Source: Streptomyces sedi (GTDB lineage: Bacteria; Actinomycetota; Actinomycetes; Streptomycetales; Streptomycetaceae). From it: 64,000 nt of DNA. The DNA is taken from positions 62,001 through 126,000 of the forward strand of contig NZ_VDGT01000016.1 in the NCBI RefSeq assembly GCF_006335015.1, written 5' to 3'. The notes beneath the pieces are model-generated. The model was not told the DNA's origin, made no database searches, and saw only the letters and a program-made list of their open reading frames with translations. How positions within the stretch are numbered: position 1 is the first letter of the stretch; every line of letters starts with the position of its first letter. Position numbers and translations under genes: made by a program. Shown here piece after piece: positions 35,146 to 43,849 of this stretch.

Positions 35146-35171
35146 GGACCCCGCCGCGAACGGCGGGGTCC
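35146..35171. terminator. Terminator hairpin
   Basis: GGACCCCGCCG (35146-35156) pairs perfectly with CGGCGGGGTCC (35161-35171) around a CGAA loop, 3 bp after the CoA-binding gene stop. It insulates this gene from the lactate permease promoter. Confidence 0.8.
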
Positions 35172-35216
35172 CGGTGACGCCCCCCTGAGTCCCAACTCCC
35201 CCTTCTGCCGCGCTTC

Positions 35217-35245
35217 TTGACAGCTCACAGGGCCGCTTCTACGTT
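35217..35245 (+). promoter_or_regulatory. Sigma70/HrdB-type promoter of lactate permease
   Basis: TTGACA at 35217-35222 and TACGTT at 35240-35245 are separated by 17 bp, a near-consensus housekeeping promoter about 150 bp before the permease start. Confidence 0.65.
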
Positions 35246-35392
35246 CCCACCGCAACGAGCAGCCCGGCCGGACCCGGTCGGGCTCCCGCGCCGGTCGGCC
35301 CGCACCCCCGGTCGGACGGCCGGCGCCTCCGCGTGGGAGGTAGCCGTGCAGCGCGGTGCGACGTCCCCCGCGGTCGGCGGAAGGCGTTCCTC

Positions 35393-37192
35393 ATGCTGAC
35401 CGACAACCTCGCCGTCCTGAGCCTTCTGGCCCTGGCGCCGATCCTGCTCGTCGGACTCCTGCTGGTGGGGCTGCGTTGGCCCGCCACCCGGGCGATGCCG
35501 GCCGGCTATCTGCTCGTCGTCGTGATCGCGATGCTCTTCTGGGAGGTGGGCGCCGCCGAGGTGGCCGCCTCCTCGCTCCAGGGGCTGATCATCGCCCTCA
35601 CCCTCCTCTACATCATCTTCGGCGCGCTGCTGCTGCTCGCCACCCTCGACGCCAGCGGCGCCCTGCGCACCATCCGCTCCGCGTTCACCCAGATCAGCCC
35701 GGACCGCCGGGTGCAGGCGATCATCGTGGGGTGGCTCTTCGGCAGCTTCATCGAGGGCGCCTCCGGCTTCGGCACGCCCGCCGCCGTGGTCGCGCCGCTG
35801 ATGCTCGCCCTCGGCTTCCCCGCGCTGGCCGCCGTCATGGTGGGCCTGATCATCCAGAGCACCCCCGTGAGCTTCGGCGCGGTGGGCACGCCGATGCTGG
35901 TGGGGGTCAACGACGGTCTCAGCGGCTCCGCGGCCGAGACCCGGCTGGCCGAGCGGGGCACCGCGCTCGGCGACTACGTGCCCGAGGTCGCGGTGCAGGT
36001 GGCGCTGCTGCACACGCTCGTCGGCACCCTGGTACCGCTGTTCGTGGTCTGCCTGCTGACCCGCTACTTCGGCGCGCGGCGCAGCCTCGGCGAGGGGCTG
36101 GAGGTGGCGCCGTTCGCGCTGTTCGCCGCGTTCGCCATGACGGTGCCCTATCTCGCGGTCGCGGTCCTCTTCGGCCCCGAGTTCCCCTCCCTGCTCGGCG
36201 GTCTGATCGGGCTGGTCGTCGTGATGGTCGCCACCCGGCGGGGCTTCCTCCAGCCCACGCGCGCCTGGGACTTCGAGCCGCGCGAACGCTGGCTGCCCGA
36301 GTGGAGCGGCTCCGTCAGGCCCGACATGAGCGAGGCGACCGCCGGCGACATGCCCGTCGCCAGGGCCTGGCTCCCCTATCTGGTGGTCGCCGGGCTGCTC
36401 GTCGTCACCCGGTTGCCACAACTCCCGCTCAAGGAGTGGCTGTCGGGGATCACCTGGGAGTGGAACGGCATTCTGGGCACCCCGGTGGCGCAGGCCGTGG
36501 AGCCCGTCTTCCTGCCCGGGTTCCTCTTCCTGCTGACCGTGGGGGTGAGCTATCCGCTCTTCCGGATGAGGCGCCGGCAGATCGTCGCGTCCTGGCGGGT
36601 GGCCGGACGGCAGATCGTCAGCGCGGGGATCGCGCTGCTCTTCGCCGTCCCGCTGGTCCGGGTGTTCATCAACTCCGGCCCCGACTTCAACTCCACGGGC
36701 CTGGAGAGCATGCCGCTGACCCTGGCGACCGGGGCGGCCGACCTCGCGGGCGGCGCGTGGCCGATGTTCGCGCCCTGGGTCGGCGCGCTGGGCGCCTTCG
36801 TCGCGGGCAGCAACACCATCAGCAACCTGATGTTCTCCCTCTTCCAGTTCTCCACCGCCGAGCAGATCGGCATCAGCGCCAAGACGGTCGTCGCCGCGCA
36901 GGCCGTCGGCGGGGCGGCGGGCAACATGGTGACGGTCCACAACGTCGTCGCCGCCTGCGCGACCGTCGGACTGATCGGCAGGGAGGGACTGCTGATCCGC
37001 AAGACGGTCCTGCCGATGGTGTACTACTGCCTCGCCGCCGGGACGCTCGCCTCGGTCTTCGTGTACGGGGTCGGCCTCAACGCCGGCACCGTCGGACTCG
37101 TCCTGCTGGTCGCGGCGCTGGCCGCCTTCGCCGCCCGCGCCTGGCGCCGCCGGCCACGGGACGCCGGTTCCGGGGAGCACGAGCGGCGCTGA
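35393..37192 (+). CDS. lctP: L-lactate permease family transporter
   Basis: A 599-residue membrane protein with about 13-14 helices, of the lactate permease family (LldP/LctP). The signature SFIEGASGFGTPAAVVAPL is at about residues 118-136, and GGAAGNMVTVHNVVAACATVG lies near the C-terminus (about 505). It takes up lactate or glycolate with protons. No lactate dehydrogenase gene is adjacent. ATG 35393 follows GGAAGG; GTG 35333 would add 20 residues. It has its own promoter. Confidence 0.9.
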   Translation: MLTDNLAVLSLLALAPILLVGLLLVGLRWPATRAMPAGYLLVVVIAMLFWEVGAAEVAASSLQGLIIALTLLYIIFGALLLLATLDASGALRTIRSAFTQISPDRRVQAIIVGWLFGSFIEGASGFGTPAAVVAPLMLALGFPALAAVMVGLIIQSTPVSFGAVGTPMLVGVNDGLSGSAAETRLAERGTALGDYVPEVAVQVALLHTLVGTLVPLFVVCLLTRYFGARRSLGEGLEVAPFALFAAFAMTVPYLAVAVLFGPEFPSLLGGLIGLVVVMVATRRGFLQPTRAWDFEPRERWLPEWSGSVRPDMSEATAGDMPVARAWLPYLVVAGLLVVTRLPQLPLKEWLSGITWEWNGILGTPVAQAVEPVFLPGFLFLLTVGVSYPLFRMRRRQIVASWRVAGRQIVSAGIALLFAVPLVRVFINSGPDFNSTGLESMPLTLATGAADLAGGAWPMFAPWVGALGAFVAGSNTISNLMFSLFQFSTAEQIGISAKTVVAAQAVGGAAGNMVTVHNVVAACATVGLIGREGLLIRKTVLPMVYYCLAAGTLASVFVYGVGLNAGTVGLVLLVAALAAFAARAWRRRPRDAGSGEHERR

Positions 37193-37293
37193 CCGTCACG
37201 ACGCCGGAACGGGGCGCGGGGCGGGGGCCGTTGTCAGTGGTCGCCGCTACGGTGGGTCACCGGAAGAGCGTCAGGGGACCACGGGAGGCCGGC

Positions 37294-37686
37294 ATGGGGG
37301 CGCGCGAAACGGAAGCACACCGCGAGGGCCGGGCCCGTGCGCACGAGGTGCGCGCCGTCGTCATCGCTGGCGGGCCGCTGCCGGCGGTCGTGCTGATGGC
37401 GCTCCACCGGCTGCTGCGCCTGGGCGTCTACGAGGTGCGCCGGCGCGTGGCGCGGGGCCAACCGCTGGTCGACGTCGTGCTGTTCCGCAAGGACCAGCGG
37501 GAGGTCGGCGAGGTGCTGAGCGCGGTGCTCGACCTGCTGGCCCCGTACCCGCACCGCGTGCACCAGTGCCCGGGCGACGCGCCCCCGGCGGAGGGGAACC
37601 GCTACGCGCCGGCCACGCTGCGGCGCGTCATAGCCCAGGCCGCGGATGGCCGCCGGCGGCCGGTCATCCTTCGAGTAGAGGGGTGA
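37294..37686 (+). CDS. Small protein with L7/L12 C-domain-like pattern
   Basis: A 130-residue soluble protein that I do not recognise with certainty. The core (VRAVVIAGGPLPAVVLMAL, LLRLGVYEVRRRVARGQPL, EVGEVLSAVLDLLAPYPHRV) follows the beta-alpha-alpha-beta-alpha-beta rhythm of the ribosomal L7/L12 C-terminal domain, with an LGVYEVRRRV stretch in place of LGLKEAKDLV. ATG 37294 is preceded by GGGAGG. Its last 23 bp overlap the 3' end of the convergent ATP-grasp gene. Function unknown. Confidence 0.6.
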   Translation: MGARETEAHREGRARAHEVRAVVIAGGPLPAVVLMALHRLLRLGVYEVRRRVARGQPLVDVVLFRKDQREVGEVLSAVLDLLAPYPHRVHQCPGDAPPAEGNRYAPATLRRVIAQAADGRRRPVILRVEG

Positions 37687-38872
37687 TCGCGCCCGCCGCG
37701 CTCAGCGCCCGGTGCAGGGCGAGTTCGGCGGTGGGGCCCTCGGCCAGCAGGATGCCGCTGCATCCGCGCTGGTCCGTGAGGTGCGCGACGCGGTCGCCCG
37801 GCGCCATCGTCGGGTACCACTCGGGCGAGCCGGGGTGGGCGGCGAGCCCTTCGAGTCCGGCCCAGCCGGTGAGCACGCCGGTGCGGTCGGGGTAGACGAG
37901 GACGAACGCGCTGGCGGGGCCGGTGGGTTCGGGGCCTTCGAGGAGGGCGGGGCGGCGGCCGAGGGTGGTGTCGATCAGCGCGTCGTAGATGTTCACGCCG
38001 AGCGCCCGGCAGAGTGCCTCGCCCACCAGGGCGCCCCCGACGCGGCGGTTGATCTCGACCAGCTCCGGCCCCTTGGCGGTGAGGACGAACTCCACGTGGG
38101 CGAAGCCCGACAGATGGCCGGCGGCGGGCAGCAGCGCGGCGACCCAGCGTTCCAGCGCCGCCGCCTCGGGCGCGGGCAGCGCCACGGGGAAGGACGCGCT
38201 CTCCTCCCGCACCAGTGGCTGCGGTGACAGCTGGCGGCTGAAGACGCCCAGCAGCCGGGTGTGGCCCTCGAAGCTGACGGTCTCGGCGCTGTAGAGCGGG
38301 CCGGTCAGATACGGCTCGGCGAGGAGCCGGCCGCGCAGCGCCGCCTCCCCTGCCGCCCCCAGGGCCGAGGCCAGCTCGGCGGGGTCGCGGGCGAGCCAGA
38401 CGTTGCGGGAGGAGGTGCCGGCGGAGTCCTTGAGCACGGCGGGCAGGCCGACCGAGGCGCGCACCTCCTCGGCCGTCGTCCCCGCGTCGACGGGCATCGC
38501 GGCCGGGCCCAGGCCCCGTTCGTGGAGCAGCCGCCGCACGGCCAGCTTGTCGCGGAGGCGGCGGACGGCGGACGGTTCCGGCCCAGGCAGGCCGAGTTCG
38601 GCGGCGAGGTCGGCGGCGGGCACGCTCCAGCCGTCGGTGGAGTTGATCAGCCCCGCCAGGTCGGGCAGCGCGCGCAGCGCGGCGCGGGAGGCGTCGAGGT
38701 CGTGGGTGTCGACGTCGACGACGTCCAGCGCGTCGGGCGGGAGTTGGTCCAGCTCGTGGCGGTAGATCGCCCGGTCGCCGGTGAGGAGGGCCAGCCGGTG
38801 CCCGGCGGCCCGGGCCGCCCGCACGGTCCTGGCCAGTCCGAAGCTGAGTGCCTCCAGGGCCGCGATGGTCAT
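37664..38872 (-). CDS. ATP-grasp domain protein (amino-acid ligase-like)
   Basis: A 402-residue ATP-grasp enzyme of the carboxylate-amine ligase type. An N-terminal Rossmann-like domain (about 1-95) leads to the ATP-grasp fold: LPAVLKDSAGTSSRNV with the ATP-binding Lys, then FAHVEFVLTAKGPELVEINRRVGGA with the metal-binding Glu and Asn. Such enzymes join an acyl group to an amine, making dipeptides or modified amino acids; the substrate is unknown. The start overlaps the upstream methyltransferase stop by 4 bp (ATGA), so the two are one operon. Confidence 0.88.
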   Translation of the reverse strand: MTIAALEALSFGLARTVRAARAAGHRLALLTGDRAIYRHELDQLPPDALDVVDVDTHDLDASRAALRALPDLAGLINSTDGWSVPAADLAAELGLPGPEPSAVRRLRDKLAVRRLLHERGLGPAAMPVDAGTTAEEVRASVGLPAVLKDSAGTSSRNVWLARDPAELASALGAAGEAALRGRLLAEPYLTGPLYSAETVSFEGHTRLLGVFSRQLSPQPLVREESASFPVALPAPEAAALERWVAALLPAAGHLSGFAHVEFVLTAKGPELVEINRRVGGALVGEALCRALGVNIYDALIDTTLGRRPALLEGPEPTGPASAFVLVYPDRTGVLTGWAGLEGLAAHPGSPEWYPTMAPGDRVAHLTDQRGCSGILLAEGPTAELALHRALSAAGAITPLLEG

Positions 38873-39651
38873 GCGCCGCCCCCTCCTTCCGTCACGGCCC
38901 GCGCGGGCGGGCCCGGGGGCCGGGTGCCCCGCACGATCAGGCGTCGGGCCCGCTGGTCGTAGGGGGAACGGTCGAAGTCCCCGTAGACCTCGACATCAAC
39001 GAAGCCCGCCTCGTCGAAGAGTGCGCGCAGCTCGCTCGCGCCGTAGAGATAGGAGGTGATCGAGACCTCCCTGGCGTGCTCGCCGCGCACCATGGTCCAG
39101 TCGGTGCGCAGGCGGGTCCACTCGTCGAGCACGGTGTCGCGTTGGATCACGTAGGCGTCCGGCAGCTCCACCACCTGGGGGCGGCCGATCCAGCCGGCGA
39201 CGACCTCCCTGCCCATCACGTCGACCAGCATCCGCCCGCCGGGGCGCAGCGAGGCACGGGCGTTGCGCAGCACCGTCAGGTTGTCCTCGCGGTCGTCGAA
39301 GTACCCGAAGGAGGTGAAGACGTTGATCGCCTCGTCGTAGCTCTCCGGCTCGACATGGGTGAGCATGTCGCCGCGCACCAGTCGGACGTCGACGCCGGCG
39401 GCCTCGCAGGCGGTGCGGGCGCGTTCCAGCATGGGGGCGCTGAGGTCGACGCCGGTGACGCGGCAGCCGGCGCGGGCCAGCGGGACCGCGTAGAGGGCGG
39501 GCCCGCAGGCCAGGTCGAGCACCCGGGTGCCGGGCGGATGGTCGAACAGGGGTGACTCGGCGACGAGTCGGGCGATCTCCGCGCGGCGTCGGTCGGAGAA
39601 CATGACGTCGGCGAAGTCCACCCAGAAGTCGTCGTCCTCGTACCAGTGCAT
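38869..39651 (-). CDS. Class I SAM-dependent methyltransferase
   Basis: A 260-residue methyltransferase. VLDLACGPALYAVPLARAG (residues about 44-62) is SAM motif I, VTGVDLSAPML motif II, and YDEAINVFTSFGYFDD motif IV. The N-terminal WYEDDDFWVDFADVMFSDRR is typical of a small actinobacterial subgroup. The substrate could be the product or the precursor of the coupled ATP-grasp enzyme. ATG 39651 is chosen; the frame extension to 39804 lacks similarity. Confidence 0.88.
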   Translation of the reverse strand: MHWYEDDDFWVDFADVMFSDRRRAEIARLVAESPLFDHPPGTRVLDLACGPALYAVPLARAGCRVTGVDLSAPMLERARTACEAAGVDVRLVRGDMLTHVEPESYDEAINVFTSFGYFDDREDNLTVLRNARASLRPGGRMLVDVMGREVVAGWIGRPQVVELPDAYVIQRDTVLDEWTRLRTDWTMVRGEHAREVSITSYLYGASELRALFDEAGFVDVEVYGDFDRSPYDQRARRLIVRGTRPPGPPARAVTEGGGGA

Positions 39652-40076
39652 GGCGGGGAACCTCGCTTCCCAGGGGGCGGGCGGGCACGTCGCGCCCGCG
39701 TGCGGCGGGACGGTGGTGCGGGACGGCGGCGGCCGGGGCGTGGCGAGCCGGATCGTACCCACGGTCAACGGAATGCACGCCCACCACCGCAGGGATAATC
39801 GCACAGAAATCCTTTACGGTTGAGCCCAGATGACGGCCCGGACTTTTCCCTCGCGCGGAGCGCGGGCGGAGCCGGAGGCACGTGGCCGACGCGAGCCGAA
39901 CCGCTGGTGAGGGCGGGTGCGGGTGGCCGGGCTCCGGTGGGCGCGGCGGTGTTTCACCTGAGAGGTCGGGAGAAACGGGCGGGAAGTTCCCGGCGTTCCG
40001 CTTCCGTGTTTCCGGAAACGAAATCCTCGTCGCGCATATCGTCACCCGCCCCACTCGATGCCACCATGGCCATGTC
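39652..40076. other. Intergenic region, 425 bp
   Basis: No convincing gene. The only AT-rich patch (about 39792-39822, GGATAATCGCAC and TTTACGG) is likely the promoter of the divergent methyltransferase operon or of the membrane protein. Confidence 0.4.
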
Positions 40077-40739
40077 ATGGAAGCCGGCCGGATGTTGCGC
40101 GCCACGAGGGCAGCCGTTTTCTCGGCGCTCTGCGTGGTCCTCGCCATCTCCAGCCACACGGCCACCTCGGGCGACAGCGTCTCCTGGCGGCTGCTGCCCG
40201 TGGTCTGGGCCGGGATCTGGATCGGCGTCTGGTCGTTCACCGAGCGGGAACGCGGCCCGGTCGCGGTCATCGCCGCCACGCTGGGCACCCAACTTCTGCT
40301 GCACGGCGCGTTCTCGCTGGGCCACGCCGTCAACGCGGCGCGGCTGTCCCCCGCCCCGCACGCCGGCCACGCGGCGCCCGGCGGCCACCTCGCCCCCGCC
40401 GTCGACTCCGGCCACGGACTGCTCGACGGCTCCTGGGCGATGACGGTGGGGCACGTCGTGATGGCGCTGGTCAGCGCGGTGTGGCTGTGGCGCGGGGAAC
40501 GTGCCCTCTTCGCCCTGCTGCGCTGGGCCGCCCACCGGGTGCTCGGCCCGCCGCCGCGTCCCGCCCGCCCGCCGGGCCCCGCCGCACCCGCCGGGCTCGG
40601 CCCGACACGGGAGGGGCCGCTGGCGCCGCTGGCCTGCCCGCGCCCCCTCGGCTCGCGCGGCCCTCCCGCGCGCCCCGCGTTCCCGGCGGCGCTCCGCCGG
40701 TCGAACGCAGCGCGCCACGGCCGGGCACGCCCCGTCTGA
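40077..40739 (+). CDS. Membrane protein with His-rich loop
   Basis: I do not recognise a named family. The 220-residue protein has about four hydrophobic segments (AVFSALCVVLAISSH, LLPVVWAGIWIGVWSF, GPVAVIAATLGTQLLLHGAF, MTVGHVVMALVSAVWLW). Between the third and fourth is a His-rich loop (HAGHAAPGGHLAPAVDSGHG) that could bind a metal such as copper. The C-terminal 60 residues are Pro/Arg-rich and cytoplasmic. An ECF sigma gene begins 94 bp downstream; a functional link is possible but unproven. Confidence 0.65.
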   Translation: MEAGRMLRATRAAVFSALCVVLAISSHTATSGDSVSWRLLPVVWAGIWIGVWSFTERERGPVAVIAATLGTQLLLHGAFSLGHAVNAARLSPAPHAGHAAPGGHLAPAVDSGHGLLDGSWAMTVGHVVMALVSAVWLWRGERALFALLRWAAHRVLGPPPRPARPPGPAAPAGLGPTREGPLAPLACPRPLGSRGPPARPAFPAALRRSNAARHGRARPV

Positions 40740-40833
40740 GCACAGCCCCGTCCTGCCCTTCGGTGGGTCCCGGCCTTCCTCACCGCGTTCGCCGCGCGCC
40801 GGCGACGCGGATCCCGTGAAAGGCGACAGGACC

Positions 40834-41613
40834 GTGACGTCATTCCCTGGCGTGTCTCTCACCGCCGAGCCCCCGACGGCCGGACGCCCGGCGTCCCGCC
40901 GCGAGGGCCCGCACGCCCCCCGTTCCCCCAAGTCCCCCGCGCCCTCAGCCCCTTCGAGGCAGCCGCGCCTCCCGGGGCGCCCCGCCGCCCCCCGGCGGCC
41001 CGCACCCCGCGCCGACGGCGCGGCGCCGGCCGAGCGCCGCGATCCGGCGCGGGCGGACGAGACGACCGTGACCCGCTGGGCGCTGGCCGCGCGCGGCGGG
41101 GACCGGCGGGCGGTCGAGCTCTTCTTCGCCGCCGTCCGCGACGATCTGCTGCGCTATCTGACCCGGGTCAGCGGCGACCCGCAGGGCGCCGAGGACCTGG
41201 TGCAGGAGACGCTGCTGCGCGCGCTGCGCGCCCTGCCCTCGTTCGAGGGCCGCTCCTCGGCCCGCACCTGGCTGCTGTCGATCGCCCGCAGAACCGCCGT
41301 GGACCGGGTGCGCTACGAGCGTTCCCGCCCGCCGCTGGCGGCGACGGCGGACTGGCTGACCACCGTGGAACGTGAACAGCGCGGCCACGTGCCCGGGTTC
41401 GAGGAACGGGTGGTGCTCGACGAGCTGCTGGCCCGGCTCCCCTCCGACCGGGCGCGGGCGTTCCGGCTCACCCAGATCGCCGGGATGCCCTACGCCGAGG
41501 TCGCCGAGGCCAGCGGCTGCCCGGTGGGCACCGTGCGCTCCCGGGTGGCGCGGGCCCGCCAGACGCTGCTGACCCAACTGACGCTCGCCGAGGACGGCCG
41601 GGCGCCCGAGTGA
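40834..41613 (+). CDS. ECF-type RNA polymerase sigma factor
   Basis: A 259-residue sigma factor. Residues 1 to about 90 are Pro/Arg/Ala-rich and probably disordered. Region 2 (FFAAVRDDLLRYLTRVSGDP and GAEDLVQETLLRALRALPSF) and region 4 (YAEVAEASGCPVGTVRSRVARA, in two parts) are clear. No anti-sigma gene is adjacent. GTG 40834 follows AGGCGACAGG; an upstream GTG at 40816 or a later start near 41070 that removes the disordered part are possible. Confidence 0.85.
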   Translation: MTSFPGVSLTAEPPTAGRPASRREGPHAPRSPKSPAPSAPSRQPRLPGRPAAPRRPAPRADGAAPAERRDPARADETTVTRWALAARGGDRRAVELFFAAVRDDLLRYLTRVSGDPQGAEDLVQETLLRALRALPSFEGRSSARTWLLSIARRTAVDRVRYERSRPPLAATADWLTTVEREQRGHVPGFEERVVLDELLARLPSDRARAFRLTQIAGMPYAEVAEASGCPVGTVRSRVARARQTLLTQLTLAEDGRAPE

Positions 41614-41721
41614 CCGCGCGGGGGCGGCGCCCGCGCACCCGTGCCGGGCGCCGCCCCCGCCCGTTGCCGCACGACACCCCGCGAGACCGCGAGACTCCCC
41701 ACGAGCCGAGGTGGCGATGCC

Positions 41722-42822
41722 ATGCCCACGTCCCCCGAAGCGAGCACCCCGCCCGTCACGCCCGCGGTCGGGACGCCGCCGGCGACCGAACGGCCGGGCG
41801 CGGCCCGCCCGTTGGTCCACGCGCACATCACCGACGCGATCAAGGCGCCCGACCTGGTGCGACTCGGCCCCGGGGTCGTGCTGGCGCGCTTCGAGACCCT
41901 GAAGGTCTACGCCGCCCTGGGCGCGGTGCGGACCCTGCTGGAGCGCGGGGTGATCCGGCCCGGCCAGACGCTGGTCGACAGCTCCAGCGGGATCTACGCG
42001 CTGGCGCTGGCGATGGCCTGCCACCGCCACGGGCTGCGCTGCCACATCGTCGCCTCCACCACCGTCGACCTCACCACGCGGGTGCAGTTGGAGATCCTGG
42101 GCGCCACCATCGACCAGATGCCGCCCTCCGACGACCTGCGGCTGGACCAGAACCGCCGGGTGGAGCGGGTCCGCGAGCTGGTCGCCGCGCGGCCCGACAC
42201 CCACTGGATGCGCCAGTACCACGACGCGGTGCACTACGCGGGCTACCGGGAGTTCGCCGAGCTGGTGGCCGCCGCGCTGCCGGAGCGGGAGCTGACGGTC
42301 GTCGGCTCCGTCGGCACCGGCTCGTCCACCGGCGGGCTGGTGGTTCCGCTGCGGCAACGCGGCCTGGACGTGCGGCTGGTGGGCGTGCAGCCGTTCGGCA
42401 GCGTCACGTTCGGCAGCGAACGCTTCCAGGACCCGGAGGCGATCATCGCCGGCATCGGCAGCGCGATCCCGTTCGGCAACGTGCGCCACCAGCTCTACGA
42501 CGCGCTGCACTGGGTCGACTTCCGGCACGCGGTGGCCGGGGCGGTGGGGCTGGTGCGCGCGCACGCCGTCTTCGCCGGGCTCTCCACGGGCGCCGCGCAT
42601 CTCGCGGCGCTGTGGGAGTCGGCGCGCCGGCCGGAGCGCACCCACCTGGTGATCGGCGCGGACACCGGCCACCGCTACGCGGAGCGCGCCTTCGCCCGCC
42701 ACCGCGAGGCACCGGAGGCCAGGACGCTCAAACCGCACCAGATCACGGAGTTGGCGGACCTGAGGCCGCCCTGGTCCACCATGGAGTGGGGCCGCCGCCC
42801 GGCGCCGGGCGGCGACGCCTGA
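41722..42822 (+). CDS. PLP-dependent enzyme, cysteine synthase fold
   Basis: A 366-residue fold type II PLP enzyme. The Schiff-base Lys is probably in FETLKVYAALG (near residue 58). The substrate loop reads SSSGIYALALAMAC instead of the usual SSGNTG-type sequence, and the phosphate-binding loop is GSVGTGSSTGGL. These changes mean it is not a plain cysteine synthase. Relatives include siderophore-linked enzymes such as SbnA, and the convergent siderophore-interacting gene 30 bp away makes such a role possible. ATG 41722 follows GAGGTGG. Confidence 0.8.
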   Translation: MPTSPEASTPPVTPAVGTPPATERPGAARPLVHAHITDAIKAPDLVRLGPGVVLARFETLKVYAALGAVRTLLERGVIRPGQTLVDSSSGIYALALAMACHRHGLRCHIVASTTVDLTTRVQLEILGATIDQMPPSDDLRLDQNRRVERVRELVAARPDTHWMRQYHDAVHYAGYREFAELVAAALPERELTVVGSVGTGSSTGGLVVPLRQRGLDVRLVGVQPFGSVTFGSERFQDPEAIIAGIGSAIPFGNVRHQLYDALHWVDFRHAVAGAVGLVRAHAVFAGLSTGAAHLAALWESARRPERTHLVIGADTGHRYAERAFARHREAPEARTLKPHQITELADLRPPWSTMEWGRRPAPGGDA

Positions 42823-42852
42823 CGGGCGGGCCGAGGGAGGCGCGCACGGACG

Positions 42853-43704
42853 TCAGGCGGCGTCGGACTCCTGTTCCGCCTCGACCCGCTTGTTCCACTC
42901 GGCCTTGCCCGACTGCCAGCCGTCCTCGTCCGCGCCCCGGCGCCAGTAGCCGGAGACGGACTTCATCCGCTCGCGGCCCAGCCCCCGCTCGTGCCGCAGA
43001 TGGTGGCGGAGCGCCTTGACGGCGTGCGCCTCGCCGTGCAGGAAGAGCTGCGGAACGCCCGGCGGGAACGCCACCGAGGTCACCGCCTCCACCAGCGCCT
43101 CGCCGACCGGGCGCCCCTCGCGGTGCAGCCACAGCAGGTCGATCGGACCCTCGGGGTAGTCGAGCTTCTGCTCCTCCGCCGGCCCCTCGACCTCGACGAA
43201 GGCCAGCGCCCTGGCCCCGGCGGGCAGCGCGGCGAGCGCGGCGGCGATGGCGGGCAGCGCCGCCTCGTCGCCGGCCAGCAGGTGCCAGTCCGACTCGGCC
43301 TCGGGCGCGTAGCCGCCGCCGGGGCCCAGCAGATACAGCTCGTCGCCGGGGCTGGCCGCGTCGGCCCAGGGGCCGGCCAGGCCCTGGTCGCCGTGGTGGA
43401 CGAAGTCGACCGTCAGCCGCAGCGCCTCGGGGTCCCAACCGGCGACGGTGTAGGTGCGGGTCTTCGGCCAGTCGGCGCGCGGCAGCGAGGCCCGGATCTC
43501 CGCGATGTCGAACGGCTCGGGGTAGCTCACCCCGGGCAGCGGGAAGACCAGCTTGACGTAGTGGTCGGTGCACCCGCTCGTGGCGAACCCGGCGAGCCCG
43601 TCCCCGCCGAAGACCACCCGGATCATGTGCGGGGTGAGGCGTTCCTTGTGCACCACCTGGGCGCGGTGGGTCTGGCTTCCCTGGCGGGCGGGTCGGTCGC
43701 TCAC
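42853..43704 (-). CDS. Siderophore-interacting protein (FAD ferric reductase)
   Basis: A 283-residue ViuB/SIP-family flavoprotein that releases iron from ferric siderophores inside the cell by reduction. HRAQVVHKERLTPHMIRVVF starts the FAD domain, RTYTVAG is the RxYT flavin motif, and GDEAALPAIAAAL plus WLHREG belong to the NAD(P)H-binding SIP domain. It stands alone, with a perfect DtxR/IdeR-type iron box about 65 bp before its start, so it should be repressed when iron is plentiful. Confidence 0.93.
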   Translation of the reverse strand: MSDRPARQGSQTHRAQVVHKERLTPHMIRVVFGGDGLAGFATSGCTDHYVKLVFPLPGVSYPEPFDIAEIRASLPRADWPKTRTYTVAGWDPEALRLTVDFVHHGDQGLAGPWADAASPGDELYLLGPGGGYAPEAESDWHLLAGDEAALPAIAAALAALPAGARALAFVEVEGPAEEQKLDYPEGPIDLLWLHREGRPVGEALVEAVTSVAFPPGVPQLFLHGEAHAVKALRHHLRHERGLGRERMKSVSGYWRRGADEDGWQSGKAEWNKRVEAEQESDAA

Positions 43705-43768
43705 GGGCGAACTCCTGGCTGATCGGTGCGGAGGGCGCGCGGTGGTCGCGGAAGGATCACCGCACTGA

Positions 43769-43788
43769 AGGTTAGGTTAACCTAACCT
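43769..43788. promoter_or_regulatory. Iron box (DtxR/IdeR/DmdR operator)
   Basis: AGGTTAGGTTAACCTAACCT is a perfect 20-bp palindrome containing the TTAGGTTAACCTAA iron-box core. It lies 65-84 bp upstream of the siderophore-interacting protein start, in its promoter. Confidence 0.93.
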
Positions 43789-43849
43789 CGCCCCGGTCCC
43801 GGGGTCCCGGGTACCCCGACGGGCGGTCGGCGACGCCCCGCGCGCCCGT

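Noticed and set aside
35225..37180. A 651-residue minus-strand frame opposite the lactate permease
   Set aside because: Charged His/Asp/Glu-rich shadow of a membrane protein; the plus strand matches the permease family throughout.
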